From: Antennarius striatus
Taxonomy: Eukaryota; Chordata; Actinopteri; Lophiiformes; Antennariidae
Assembly: GCF_040054535.1 (NCBI RefSeq)
Contig: NC_090779.1
Location: 24,650,001 to 24,714,000, forward strand
DNA: 64,000 nucleotides
Reading direction: 5' to 3'
Shown in pieces: positions 13,498-25,762 of this stretch. How positions within the stretch are numbered: position 1 is the first letter of the stretch; the number at the start of each line of letters is the position of its first letter. A model generated the notes under the pieces. It made no database searches, was not told the DNA's origin, and saw only the letters and a list, made by a program, of their open reading frames with translations. The translations under genes were made by a program, and so were the position numbers.

Positions 13498-14710
13498 ATG
13501 TGTGTGTGTGTCTGTATAGCAGTCTAACACAAGAAGAAGTGGGTCACAGCTCCTCAGGGGAACCGCTATGGTAGCTTGAACTTCCTCTTCATCATACATG
13601 TTTAATGATGGATTGTAATATGTTTAAGGCAGCGAGCCACAGACAAAAACCAACATACATGTAAACACACACGCACACACACACACATAAACGCACACAC
13701 ACAAACCTGCACAGGAAGAGAGAAATAAACATACAAACATGCTTAATCTACCCACATGCATAATACATATCACATATGCATGGGAAAATATCATTTAATA
13801 GCACACATGTCTGATGTATGCACATACTTTACCGAACATTCGTCATGAATAAGTGGAAACACGCCACTAAAAATAATGATCCTGAATGCAGGAACATCTC
13901 TAACTGCCCTCTGGGGTATTATGAGCAGTAAAATATCCATTCTAACTATAAAAACATGTTTTTATGGTGGAGAAGCAGCTTTTTTTAAAAATAAAAAAAA
14001 AGTTTTTCATGACACCAGGACTTCTCTGAAGTGAGTTTGAGTAAAGCAGCTCCTGAATGATCAGAGGAGTGTCTCTGTAAGTGGATTACATCTCTGGTTT
14101 TCTTTGTATTGCCAGACCCTCGTCTGTAAAGTGCCTGGAACAGTAGGGGAACATCGGGTGGGGCTTTTTCTCTCCGTCCTGCCCGATGAAGAGGAGAAGC
14201 CCCAACCAACACTCACACACTCCAGTCTGTTGCAGGAGGCTAATGGATGCTGTGGTGGACTCGCAAATAAACACACACACTTAAAAGTGAAGTGCTTCTC
14301 AGATTCTGCTGGTACTAATGGATGCGAGCAACAAGTTCACAAATCACTGAATAAACTGGGAACGAATTGAATCTGTAGAGAAAAGTGATTCCTTTGCTTT
14401 AAAAGGAAACTAAAAATGTGGAAATAATTTATCTACATGCAGAAGTAACACCGAGAGTTTTGGAAGTTTTATAGAAACAGAATCGAATTTGCAGTAGCTT
14501 TTGGAGCGCAAGTTAAAATCAACTCTGATTTCCAGCCTAGTTTAAATAATCCTGATCCTGACCTGAGTCCGTGTAACGCGGTCTGGCCAAGTCCCTGAAG
14601 TAGTAAATGAAATCCAGGCAGTTGTCGTCCTGCACCTCCCCCTTGGAGCACAGGTCGGACAGCAGTTCCAGCGCCTTTCGACAAATCTCATCCTCTCTTT
14701 CTGCAGGCAT
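3136..14710 (-). CDS. syt9: Synaptotagmin-9, 5' part (exons 1-4; C2B exons off the left edge)
   Basis: Calcium sensor of secretory-vesicle exocytosis. Coding exons, read on the minus strand: 14710-14563, 4404-4229, 4097-3880 and 3676-3136. All have GT-AG borders and compatible phases, giving 361 residues. Residues 1-49 carry three cysteines (C10, C21, C31) and align with the human SYT9 N-terminus. A membrane segment lies at about 53-76, followed by WKLCWV. The linker holds [11 protein letters not shown] and [15 protein letters not shown], which are SYT9-like. The C2A domain spans about 233-357, with the five expected Ca2+-binding aspartates at D264, D270, D322, D324 and D330, spaced as in syt1. 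The start is the first ATG in the exon; the frame is open further upstream, but only to a GTG. The human protein is 491 residues, so about 130 residues (C2B) are missing. The last donor at 3135/3134 is intact, so this is a window-edge truncation, not a pseudogene. Whether it is the a or b teleost paralogue cannot be told. Confidence 0.93.
8555..8880 (+). mobile_element. Non-LTR retrotransposon (LINE) 3'-end fragment, decayed
   Basis: Translating the plus strand in pieces gives the familiar C-terminal tail of LINE reverse transcriptases: KMLRFS near the start, a WFG/GHV-like region, then LPGK-like, a GRPK-like Arg/Lys cluster and RWMDEVRK at about 8740-8795. Stops and frame changes interrupt it, so it is a dead fragment inside syt9 intron 1. 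The clade (L2, RTE or other) cannot be assigned. Confidence 0.6.
9421..9616. repeat. Inverted repeat with 60-nt arms
   Basis: The left arm 9421-9480 and the reverse complement of 9557-9616 match at 53 of 60 positions by hand count. The 76-nt spacer contains smaller complementary tracts (TTCAGTTC and GAACTGAA types). The arm core, GAGACGAAACGTCTTCAAGAA, minus its last base, is a sequence I associate with dispersed teleost repeats, so this is probably transposon debris joined head-to-head. It could fold into a cruciform or RNA hairpin. Confidence 0.75.
9715..9955. repeat. Degenerate minisatellite of CCTGGTACTTCCTGGAT-type units
   Basis: Imperfect repeats built from TCCTGGTAC, TTCCTGGATCTC and CTTAGTCCTGGTACC recur about every 15-45 bases. 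The minus-strand translations look collagen-like (Gly/Thr/Arg) only because of the repeat and are not a gene. Confidence 0.7.
13400..13512. repeat. (GT)n microsatellite
   Basis: About 113 nt of nearly pure GT with a CG interruption near 13410 and a GCATG interruption near 13496. It lies in syt9 intron 1, 1.2 kb downstream of exon 1 in the sense of transcription. Open frames of alternating Cys-Val or His-Thr here are artefacts of the repeat. Confidence 0.95.
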
Positions 14711-15300
14711 TGCCCACCAGCATCCTTCTGACTGGTCGGCCACTCCGGCTGGTCCTCCACCGGCTCCGTTCAGCGCACGGCGTCTCAGCAGCGCAAAGAC
14801 GCACGAAAAGCGCCGCGGTTACACCCTTGGAGAGGTCCGGTGCGCACGACGCATCCGCCAAATCCGGTAAAATCCGAATTTCCAGGAGTTCAGGTGATGT
14901 TGGAGTAGATGCTGCTGGTTCTAGATGAGGGATTAGAAGTTTTCATTGGTTAAAAAAGAATTCTCTTTTCGCGCAATTTGATCGTTGAGCAGTGAAACAA
15001 TGATTCCAGCGCGGCGCGCAACTCCTGCCCTCCTCCTCCCGGTCGTGTTGCTGTTCCCGCTATTCTTTCCGTTCTTTTCTCTTTCTCCGGTACTCCTCGT
15101 TCTTCCCTCCGCTCCTCCGTTGGTGCTGAATCACTGCCCAGCCTCCAGGCTTCAGCAGCTCCAGTCAAGGTCTCCGAATGAATGCTCGGCTTTCACTGCG
15201 CTTAATTATTTCTCGTTGCGCTGGGATGCACAGAGACAGAGAGGAAGCTCTGCCTCCATCACCCCCCCCCCCCCACTACCACCACCACCACCTCCGCCCC
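14711..15300 (-). promoter_or_regulatory. syt9: syt9 5' leader and promoter region
   Basis: The 600 bases upstream of the syt9 ATG are CpG-richer than the flanks, with CGCG-containing runs around 14770-14860 and 15010-15020, and contain CT-rich stretches. No convincing TATA box precedes the first exon, which fits a CpG-type start region. The transcription start cannot be placed from sequence alone. A C-run followed by CAC/CAT triplets at about 15260-15320 is simple sequence. Confidence 0.45.
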
Positions 15301-18098
15301 CATCACCATCACCATCACCCTGCTACCCGGGCAGAGATGTCATCGGAAGAAAAACTCCTGCACACCTTCTAAAAATGCCATGATGTCCCTCAGCGTTGGA
15401 ATTAAAGTTCCTCTCAGCAGAATTCCAGGACTAATGACGTCATTCTACTCCTATATTGTTGTGTATTTTTTAATTATTCCATCCATCCGTGATGATGAGA
15501 TCAAGCCCAGAAAAGACCTACAGATGCATCCGATTTGTTTAGTTTGGGGAAACTAATTTTCTCTTTGCGTTGCAGCCAACAGGAAATCATATTTTGTGTA
15601 TTGATTGTGTGCAGGTCGCTCGTCTGGTGTTTCCTCTTCGGGGTGTTTGGGATTGAAGGGTCCCATCAGGGGCTGCAGGTCGCTATTAGCGTCTGGATCC
15701 ATAAAGCTGATGGTCGTCATCCATCCGTTCTGCTGTCAGGGACTCAATCTGCCTGTGGTCATGGGTTTGAGTCCACGAGGACCGTCTGTGAGGAGTCTGA
15801 TGTTCTCTCCACGTCTGATTCCAACAGGGTTTAATGTTTGTACGTCTTATTTAAACACAAGTGTTTTATGATACTCATTTAAAAGTAAGAAAACTTCAGG
15901 TTTAGTTTAAATTTTTTGCAAACTGGTCTGTTGTGTGATCTGTTTGGTGGTGACATCATTACGCCAAGCCAATCAGAGAGAGGGTAGGGAAGGGTGTGGC
16001 TTCTGCGTGGATTCCTCATTTTAAATTACCCTAAAAATTAACGCATTCAGTGTCTAAATAAGGACATTTTAAAGTATAGACCTGTGTGACCTGATGACAC
16101 CTGTGTCACCTGATGTCACCTGTGTCTTCTGACGACACCTGTCATTTATAGTCCAGCCTCTCCAGAGCAATCCCAGCATTCCCTTGGCCGGTCTGGATAG
16201 CATCTGTTTAAACACCTGGGAGGACCAGCAGGCTTGGGGCCTGACCTTTAGCGGCGTTGGTAATGAAGGGCGAGAGCGACAGATAAATGTCACATTAAAG
16301 CCCCGGTGAGGAGCTAATAAAAGCCTCTGTGGCTCAGGATCCGTCTCTGTCTGTGTGCTTTTGTCAAGCATTTGAAGAGAACATTTAAAGGCTCCAACAA
16401 ATAACTCCAAGCTGCAGAAATATTGTGAGACGTTCGTTATATCACCGTGAGACTGTCCTTCCTCTAACAACCGAATCAAAACCAACACAAATAAAATTCT
16501 TTTACACAAATATGCAACTCAGAGACAAGTCAACCAGATATTGATTTGGTTGAAATGCATTCTGGGTGAAGCTTTTCCTCCTCTTTCTTATCACTTCATT
16601 GCCATTCAGTGATAGATATCTGTGTTCCTGTGAATAAACACTTCCCCAGCTGCTTTTAGGAGATGAATGCACCCTAAAGTTCATCTCCAAATGTCAAGCT
16701 CTGAAAGGTAGCAGACGACAGACACGGTGGAAAAAACACCAAACCTTTTGGGTATCAGCCAGAAATTTAACTTTTTCCTTATGAATTCTGCTGCCGGTGC
16801 TGAAAACACCTTCAGAATTAAGACTCCTGAAGCCTTGAAGGTGCTTCCTGTCAGTACATGAAGTGGAGAACCACTCCTGTGCGATGCTTTTTAGAACTGC
16901 GATATTTTTCCCTTTTGTAGCAGGAGAACTTGAAGGCTAAGTTTCCATTCAGCACCACTTTTTCACAGCTGTGTGGAAAAGTGGTGCTTCAGATGCGTCG
17001 ACAGCAGCCGCTCTTCAAATGTAAATTCAAAAATCCTGATCGCACAAAAGTCACACAGGGAGAAAAGAGGAGAGTTGTGTGATCGTTCAAACCGGCTGAG
17101 ACTGTGGAAAAAACCTCCAGCAGCCTGTGTGTCGACGCCGCCGCTTTTATGCCGTCTGTTGACGTGATTTATTTTACATGCTTACCTAATCGTGGCGTTG
17201 GGGGGGGGGGCATTTTCTCGGCCTGGCGGCTGATGTAATAGTACAGAGGTCAAACGCCGCCGTTACATCAGACGAGGCGCTTTCAGACGGCCTGGCTGAC
17301 ACCACCGGCATCGTCTACTGATGTAATCCTCGTCTTAGGCTGCTGCGGCTCGGACGAGTGTCAGAGGTGAGCTGTGGTAACCATGGCAACCACGCGAAGC
17401 GGGATGCTTTAACGTCAATTAGGGGAATGGGGTAAAAGTCTCCTGATGGATTCGTACCATCAGCGTCAGGATTACATCACCGTTCCTCACCTGCCTGTGC
17501 AGCAGGTCATAAATGGGGTTTATGCCCCAGATTCCGTCTGTCAGGCAACTTCTCCACCGACTGTCCCCTGGTTGTGTGCATGCATGTGCTCATGCATGCG
17601 TTTGAGTCGACATCCGCGATCCGGTGCCTCCCTGAGGTGCATCTGTGTGTCTTTTGGATGTGGGTGCGTTTGATTCAGCGTCCTCCAGGAGGATTCATCC
17701 GGGCCGGGAGCCAAACCAGCTGGTTGTGGGGAACAGGAGGGCGTCTGTTCTGCCTCCACAGCATCGGCACGTCAGCTGCTAACGGAGGTGAAAGCGTTCA
17801 TCGGAATGATTTCGTTGGAAACGGGATTTATGGGGGCGACCGGCGCAGAAAACCTTTATTCTCACACCTGGTTTGCGTCCGCAACCGGAGTCACAGGATT
17901 CACCCTTCAGTCTGAAACTATCCTGGAATGTTTGAGCTTTTCTGTGCAGAACGGTGGCTGTTCAGACTCTGATCTAACGCGTTCAGATTGTCGTTCTTCT
18001 CTGACCTAATTGGAAATTTGATTCGAAGAGGCGGGGCTACGATTATGACATGTGGAACAGAGGAATAGATTCAATTTGAAGGCTTTTTATGCGTTAGT

Positions 18099-18114
18099 TG
18101 TGTGTGTGTGTGTG

Positions 18115-18155
<41 letters not shown>

Positions 18156-18168
18156 ATGTGTGTGCGTG
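18099..18168. repeat. (GT)n microsatellite
   Basis: About 70 nt of GT with occasional CG and AT interruptions. Confidence 0.95.
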
Positions 18169-20407
18169 GAGACGACGGCCGATTCTCCGCCCGTCACTTC
18201 TGTTGTGTCTTTTTTTAGGAGCAAAAGCAAACATCCTGTCATTAAACTGACACCAGGAGTGACTGCAGTGTGTTTATACGTACATACATTAATTCACCGG
18301 CGTCTCCGACCAGCAGGAAGCGTCTGACACTTGGAATATGTGCTGAGTCACACTTGAACATGTGCCGAGTCATGATCGTCACCGGCCTGCAGCCGGTTGG
18401 CTCGATGATTCTGTCTTCATCCCCGGAAACGCAGGTAAACAGCTCGTCTTCAGCGAATTCTAGGAGTCATCGACGGTTACCCGGCAACCGCTTCCAGCCA
18501 TGAAAAAGCCTCAACAAACATGGAGATGAGGATTCCTCGGATTTGACGGAGCACGTGTTATCTTGGGAGCTGAAACAGACTTGTCTTCATGTTCAGGCGA
18601 TCTTGAAGGACGACTAAACAGAACCTTCAGTCTCATTCATCCAGCTATCTGATTGTGTGTTTGCTCAACCCATAAAAATGTTTTTTTTTTAAATCAATGG
18701 AACAAATCTAGCCCGTCCAATCTGCATACTAATTGAGTCGAGCGACCCAGCTCCGTGGTTTCAATCACCTCACAGATAGATCCTTCCTATAAAACCTATA
18801 AATCAGATCAATTTATTCTCATTGGAAGGTTTGAAAAAGCTCCGGCGCTCCTCTCAAGTCATCGCCGCCCGACTTTGGGCGGGGGGGGGTAGATTTGTCT
18901 GCGTTCGGATATTTATTTCCTCATCTTCTTCATTTCGTCTTGCTCACCTGGTCGAATGAGGATCGTAAGGGAAAGCGGAGCGCCGGAGGAGGAAACAGGA
19001 AGAGGAGACAGCTGCCGGGGACAGGAGGGAGGGAGGACGGATGGAGGGAACAGCGAGGTAGTATTTGTGAACAAACAAGCCAGTCTTATGAGGCCTTGGC
19101 GTTTGACAGCAGCGTGTAAGACGAGGATGGCAAGGATGTGAAAGAGGGGTTCAGACGGCTGGATGTTGTGTATTTTGAAGAGAAAAGCTAAAAGTCAAAC
19201 CAGAAACAACATTACTAGAGCTATTGAATTTTCAGTTATCCATGTCTTCCCCTCCATCACCCTCAAGTGAGCAGTTTCTACTGGTTTAATCCATCATTAT
19301 CGACCGGGAGACACAGGTTACCATCCGTTAGCGTTAAATCTCTTTGAGCAGAAATCCCGACAGTCGCAGAAATAATGAAGCAGTCAGTCGTTTGTTGTTT
19401 TTACAGCAGAGCAGCGTTCAATTGTAAAACTTTATTTCAGTGTAAATGAATTAGTTCACACACAGACTCTCCAAAGGGCTGGACGGCCTCGTCTTAGAGT
19501 GTGTTTGGTGGATGATGTCCGGTAGAAGCCTGGGGTTGAATCGGGTTCAGACCATCATCTAAATGTCACAGGATCGGGGAAATTCCATCGAGCTTTGGGA
19601 GATAGCAGCCGGTCATATAAATGGTTCTATAAGTTGGTATCTGAAAGGTCTTTCAGTGCAACGTTGGTTTAAATGCTGACCTGACTTGCCTCCGTCGGAT
19701 TTGTGAATGCAGTTTTTTTTCTCCAGTGGTTGGGAATCATGGGAACCCATCCGTACAAACACGAAACACAACAGCATCATCTAGCTCTTAAAGAATAAAA
19801 CTATGTAAAGCACTGGTTGCCATCAGCGTCTATAGACGTCAATTCCGTTTTTCACTGGGGGACGGTCTGGGCGGAGCTTGTCAGTGAAAATCAGGCTTCT
19901 AATCATGGAATTTATCGTCATGACAACTAATCCAGTTAAGGAAAAGAGGACGGAGAAACAGGAAGACAGGAATTTGGAGCAGCTTACGATACAACAGAGT
20001 TTGCATGTCAACTCTCACCCGCAAAGCATCTTGGGATTGATCGTGTCCGGAGTGTTGGAGAAAGTCCACCAAAGGAGATCGAGTGCCACAAAGCGCTGGC
20101 TGCCAATGAGTTAAGGGCTAAATTAACTGCCAATGACGAATGAGAAAATCTTCGTGGCTAGCATGTCGTCCTTCCCGTCATTTCCATGAATGTTTTCTAT
20201 TGGCTGTCAGCAGTAACGCGCCTGTTGTGACATCACAAACCTGACGGGATTCGTCCCAGCAGAGTCATCAGCCGCCACCGCCAGTGCCCCAACAGACAGT
20301 TAAGACATTCTAACGTTCTCTCGTACCTGAAGCCATCTCCATCCACCAGTCAAACCTGGTTTTACATACATTTTCATGACGTTGACAGTTTTTTCCCAGA
20401 CTCCCGG

Positions 20408-20509
20408 AATCGTAGCTCCTCCCCCTTTTGGAGTTCTTATGCTAGCAGACACAAAACGAATCGTAGCTCCTCCCCCTTTTGGGGTTGTTATGCTAGCAGA
20501 AACAAAATT
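20408..20509. repeat. 51-nt direct tandem duplication
   Basis: Copies 20408-20458 and 20459-20509 begin AATCGTAGCTCCTCCCCC and differ at only a few positions. The unit is a multiple of three, so a minus-strand frame of 144 codons (20300-20734) stays open with a 17-residue internal repeat. That frame has no proper ATG start and no recognisable domain, so I do not call it a gene. Confidence 0.85.
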
Positions 20510-21279
20510 TGTGGTTCCAGCCTCGGATGAAACCACATTCTCCTGCGGGAGGTGTAATTTAGTCAGGAACTGTAACCTTTTACAGACATCTTTGTGAGTT
20601 ATCCTCTTGGAGGTGGATAGCCACTCCGTCCATCTGAGCTGACCTTCAATGCAATCAAAAGCCATTAATGCCTCCTTTTTTTCCCCATCAGCCTGCCGTC
20701 TGATTTGGACAGAAGCCAGAGCATATCCATCCAAGAGCTATTGAACCTCCTCTGTGTGTGTGTGTGTGAGACAGGGTGTGATACTGACCACATTTTACCA
20801 AGCTTTTGAATTCTACTCTCTATGCAACACCAGCAATCATGCAAACAGAGTCGTTCTAAAAAAGTTTTTTTTAATTCTCTTTTTTTTATCATTGCTGGGA
20901 AAATCTTCCTCCAGACATTATGTCCACTTTCTGACACACCCCATGAATTGAAAGGTTCTTTCTTATGGCCTGGAGTAAAATTCTAATGCAATCTGTGGAG
21001 GATTTGAATTAGATTTTCCTGTTAGCCATTCCCTGACTGGACTAAGACATCTGCTTTGAATCTCATCTAACAGGATAAGGTTTGTTCGCTGTCCTTTTCT
21101 CAAGCAGGGGTCCTACTTTAAAATCTTCCAGTCCTCCTTCTGACATGTGTTTCTCTCCATCAGGTCTATTTTTAGTCCCATGAAGGACCCTTCATTGTCC
21201 AGTAGCTCTCATATGATTGTTTTCCTGATTCTTTATTGTCCACTCCTGCATCTATTTCCCTCATAGTCTATGCACAGCA

Positions 21280-21345
21280 GCTGTCCACCTATCAGAAGGT
21301 CTCTGGTTCAATCCTGAACCCTAGCCGTCCAGTGACATGACTGGA
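21280..21345 (+). repeat. Possible tRNA-derived SINE fragment
   Basis: The stretch around 21290-21325 contains GGTTCAATCC, close to the tRNA/SINE B-box consensus, inside AGAAGGTCTCTGGTTCAATC, a context I recognise from dispersed fish repeats. No complete element, A box or tail can be delimited. Confidence 0.35.
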
Positions 21346-21614
21346 CCCCAAATTCCAGTTTAGTCCAGTTTACTTTATTCGTGTTCTATTTAAAGAGTGC
21401 ATTGTCTAAAGTTCGATGACCGCTGAAACAGGAAGTCGCCAGGCTGTAAAACAAAAATAAAAGTCTTATATGTCGTCATAAAGGAGCTGAAAATGTTTCC
21501 CGCCTCTCCTTTCACAGCTGAAATCTTTTCACGATGGGAAGTCAAGGCCAACGTTTTGTTTACCTGCTAACAGGATCACACCGAAGAGATTCAACAAGGA
21601 AATTCTGGAGTGCC

Positions 21615-21665
21615 GTGACTCCTAAAAAGCGGGACCAGCGGTTAAGAAGATGAATGAATGGATGA
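21615..21665 (+). repeat. Teleost dispersed-repeat end with ATGAATGA/GGAT tail
   Basis: AGCGGTTAAGAAGATGAATG followed by further ATGAATGGATGAA is the usual terminal motif of a family very common in teleost introns. Only the end is preserved here. A related piece in opposite orientation lies at about 53380-53500. Confidence 0.45.
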
Positions 21666-24600
21666 ATTCTGGAGTGGATCCAAGTGTTTTTGTGCCCCAA
21701 CCAACGGGGTCATCAATTTACCCTCGTCCATTCTTCCATCTGGGGGTCCAGTCCAACCACCTCTGAATTAAATGGAATTGTACAAATGCTTTGCGTGGCT
21801 GCTGAAGGTGCTCGTCTCATAATGGGCTTATTTGATTTGTTTTTTACGTTTATGAGAACATTTGACCTTTCTCTTCATTCCACTCATCTAATATGTAGGT
21901 TGGAGTCCTACCTCATCGGCGTCCTTGACCACAAACTTCAGTTTTTTTCGTCCTTTGAAACGGACGTTTAGGATTTTCAGACTGTTTTTGTCGGTTTCAC
22001 ATGGTTATATGGGCAAGTCTCCAATTCGTCTCTACTGCATGTTTTAGGTGGAGAGAGGAACCCAGAGAGAAGTCACCCAGACATGGGGAGACTCTGGTGG
22101 GTGTCTGCCCCACCAGACACCCCCATGACTGAAATAGCATCAATTAAACCAGAAATGACACCAAAAACGAACCAGAGGAAGTCGGTTCCTGCATCCGGGG
22201 CAGGATCAGAGGAACGCCAGCCGCTCTCGTCAGCGTCTGAAGCTCACGACGTCTTCGTCTTTGTTGGCGAACCCTTTCATACAGCGAGGCGCTGCTTGGT
22301 AAAAACATTCCTGCGTGACGCTAATTAGCATCAAACTGCTTGCTCGAAACAAAACGGCAGACCGATGTTCAACCCTTAGAATCTACGTTTCTGACTGCTT
22401 GTCGAGAAAAAAAAACCAAAGGAGCGTCTGCTGTGGAGCGAAATCGCCCGGAGGATCCCTCAACGGGGATCGATGGGTTCGCTCAGACGCACGGCGGCGA
22501 GCTGCATCCCCCTGCCGCTGGTGTGTTTGTTTGTGCTTGAATGAATAAGAGCATTTGCTCATTAGCGGGGTGGGGTTTCCTGCATATCAACGATGGAAAC
22601 AGCAGCACTTTAGTGCAGCGACGCTGACGGACCAAGAGAGTCGTGCCTCGGACTCCTTTGGCTGCTCTTACTTTTATAATCAGGCAGCTAAGGTTTCCTC
22701 CCTGGAAGGACCTGCAGTGGACGTCTTCTCTAAGGCGGTTATCAATGTTATCAACATCAAGTATGAGCAGGAGCGAAGGAAACGTCCGTGGGTTCTTTTT
22801 AAAACGAGACTGCATGAAGGAAAACATGTTTTATCTAATTAACACTTCGATATTTGCAAAACTGGTTAAAATTCAAGGATTTTCTAATCTTACGTTTGCT
22901 TTAAACCCGCGTCAGGACTTGAACTGTCTCCCCTCGTCGTCTCTACCTGGGATTAAACGTCTTCATCGTCCTCCAGTCGCCGCCGCCGCCTGCAGCCGTC
23001 AGACAGTCTGATGCAGTCAGTCGACTCAATTAAAGTCTGCGACCAGTCGGTGCAATAATTCATCCGCCGCTGCAACAACTGTGCTATAACTGTTATTACA
23101 GAGCAATCATGTCATTCCAGCTCGTATTGTTCCTCTACCTCTTCCTCCAGCTATGCATGAACTAAAACGCACCTTAGTGGTTTTATTTGCATCAATAATT
23201 TTGTTTTATTTTTATTATATTTTCATACTTTTATTGTGTTTTACTTCCGTTTGTATTTTATATTTATTAGATTTTTACTCATCGCACACTGAGAGTGCCG
23301 CAGTTCCCCTCCAGGGGGATCAATCAAGTGTTTCTGATTCTGATCAAGTGTTGCTGCAGAAGGTCAGAAGGTCAAGTCCCACAGCTTTCCATGTAATTAC
23401 ATTTCCATGGTCTCCAATGAAGGCCTGACACTAAAGATCTTTTTTACTCTCCGTCACTTTTTGGGTAATTTAATCAACATTTTTACAGAATAGACAAAGA
23501 TTTCTTCATCAGTTCCCTATTTTATGTCTTTGACTTTAAGTGAGCAGCTCTTTGATATTTTGTCGAATCTGAACCCCGTCATCATGTGACCTCTCGTGTT
23601 TCTCAGCTTGTTCAAATTCTACACTTTTAAGTCCAACCTTATTATTACCGAGAGCAACAAAGGCCACGATTGTACTGACAAGATGAGTTGGGGAAAAAAA
23701 TCCCAGGTGTCCTTTCATGCAGAATAAGAGAGTAATATTTCACACTATAAGAATAAAATGACTGAACCGAATGAAAGCCAGCCTTAGATGAGCCTCAGGC
23801 AAGAAAAAAAAGAAGCTTTTTATCCTTAATTAGCCGTCAAATGTCAGAATCAACACTCTCCTCTCCTGCGCAGGAGAAGGTGTTTTGTGTCTTGCAATGA
23901 GTCTATGTGAAAGTGCTGAAAAGGTCATGTAATGAAGCAACAGGCGTCGCATCACAATCCCTCATCTGAACATCTGTACATCTCACTCTGGTCTCTATAG
24001 CAACTAATATCCTGCATCATGGCGGGGACAGCAGACCTGTGCTCTTCTCAGCTCTTCCTCTGCAGACAAGCACGAGTCATCACGGACAATTACAAACGAC
24101 TCTTTTCACCACACTCCTTTTTTTTTTTGTATCTTTTCATCTAATGATGAAAATAAAATATTAGAGATGATCTAATCGGTTTTCCCCATCTGACAAAGAT
24201 GCAGTTAAAATAACATGGGCACAAATTATTGTGGAGCCGAGGAGCTTATTTTAGCAGATGGGAGCTTTTTGTCAGTTCGTATTTATAGATCAACTCTCAG
24301 CAAAAGTTATTTCATGACACTTTTCCCAGATTTTTCTGCACGTTCCCCCTGTGATAAACTCTTTAATATTTGATCATCACACATTTTAGTATCAGAGACT
24401 TCTCTCTTCAAATGAGCAAGAATTCATCTTGACCAGCGCGAGACGTCAAAACGGCGTTTATTACCACAGTAAACAAGACAAGAAGGAGCGACTGGAGGGT
24501 TCAGATACAGCCGGGTGTATAAGATATAAGATGATCTCGGAATTCACACTCCTGTTCTTTCTGCTCGGTGCTGCTTGATAAAACTCCATCTGTCTGCTGC

Positions 24601-25493
24601 TGCTCCTCTGAGCTTTAAAGAAATGAGGTAAATGAGAGCTTTGAGACTGAAGCTGAACAGATTCATCCAGAATCAGCACTTCTGACTTCACTCCCTACAA
24701 GAAAACACTAGAAATTGCTGTTAGAATTACATTAAAGTGAAAAAAAATTTTTTTAAAAAGCAGTGGAAGTCCTCCAGTCGATGAACAGTTTGGGTCTGGT
24801 GATGCTTTGCAGGTAATTGCTTCCAGAGTTTCCTTTGGAGGATTAACCCAGTTGTGGTTCTGTTGTCTTTTAGTTTTAATTGCATCTCTGTTCCATACGT
24901 CCCAAAATGCAAATGAGGCCAGACTAATTTGCTTTGAAATATAAAGAGTGGAAAAGTTAAAGTTCCCTACAATTTAAAAAAAAAAACGGTCCAGTGAAGA
25001 AACAATAAGTGATTGCATTAAAACCTAATTATCTTCTCTACCTGGGGTCAGCTCGGCATTCAGCTTGGTTCTTGGCACCAGGGAGCGCCCAGGTAATTAA
25101 ATTTTTAAGAGTGGAACTACGGGCAGCCGGATGACCCACAGAGACTGAGGAAGACAGAGGAAGAGGAGGAATGATGGAGAGAATAGAGAGAAGAAGATCA
25201 GAGAAAAATTCTGAAACCAGGTTGGAAGGGGAAGAAAGCAAACATGAAGCCGCCTTTAATGGGAAGCATGAGGTGACTAAAGATGTGATGGGTGTGATGG
25301 GGCGGGGGGTGGGAGGGGTCTGCAGGTTATAACACCTTTTCTTTTTAATTCATCATCTTCATCAATCTATTCTCGACCGATGGACACACAAAGCCAAAAG
25401 AACCTTGGCTTCACAGCAGAGAAACACCTTGTGTCACTGGAACACACACACTTATAACAATCAATCACATTCACAAACAGACTGCAGTGGAGG

Positions 25494-25515
25494 CACACAC
25501 ACACATACACACACA

Positions 25516-25550
<35 letters not shown>

Positions 25551-25691
25551 CTCCTGGGATTACTCGTGTCAATCCTGGATGTGAACCCACTCGAACGTCT
25601 TGCTGAGACTTTATGGATATTTTATGGGTCTCCTCCACAAATTGTAATGAAACATTCATGAGGTTACATCTGACTGTGCGTGCATGTGTGT

Positions 25692-25761
<70 letters not shown>

Positions 25762-25762
25762 C
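25494..25762. repeat. Paired (AC)n and (GT)n microsatellites
   Basis: An AC array at 25494-25550 and a GT array at 25684-25762 are complementary and separated by 133 nt of unique sequence. Both have scattered AT interruptions. Confidence 0.9.

Larger units (their letters stand above)
4405..14562 (-). other. syt9 intron 1 (10.2 kb)
   Basis: This intron separates the N-terminal cysteine exon from the transmembrane exon. It contains a decayed LINE fragment (about 8555-8880), a 60-nt inverted repeat (9421-9616), a degenerate minisatellite (about 9715-9955), two G-run clusters (about 11648-11678 and 11740-11768) and a long GT microsatellite (13400-13512). 4500-8500 and 9960-11600 are AT-rich with no recognisable gene. 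The short open frames here do not resemble known proteins. Confidence 0.6.

Noticed and set aside
14537-14743. Longer syt9 N-terminus starting at 14743
   Set aside because: The codon there is GTG, not ATG. The first real ATG is at 14710 and aligns with the human SYT9 start.
16069-16509. 146-codon minus-strand open frame
   Set aside because: No recognisable motif; part of it comes from a small tandem CACCTGTGTCA-type repeat near 16080-16140.
20300-20734. 144-codon minus-strand frame with 17-residue internal repeat
   Set aside because: It begins at TTG, has no known domain and owes its length to a tandem duplication.
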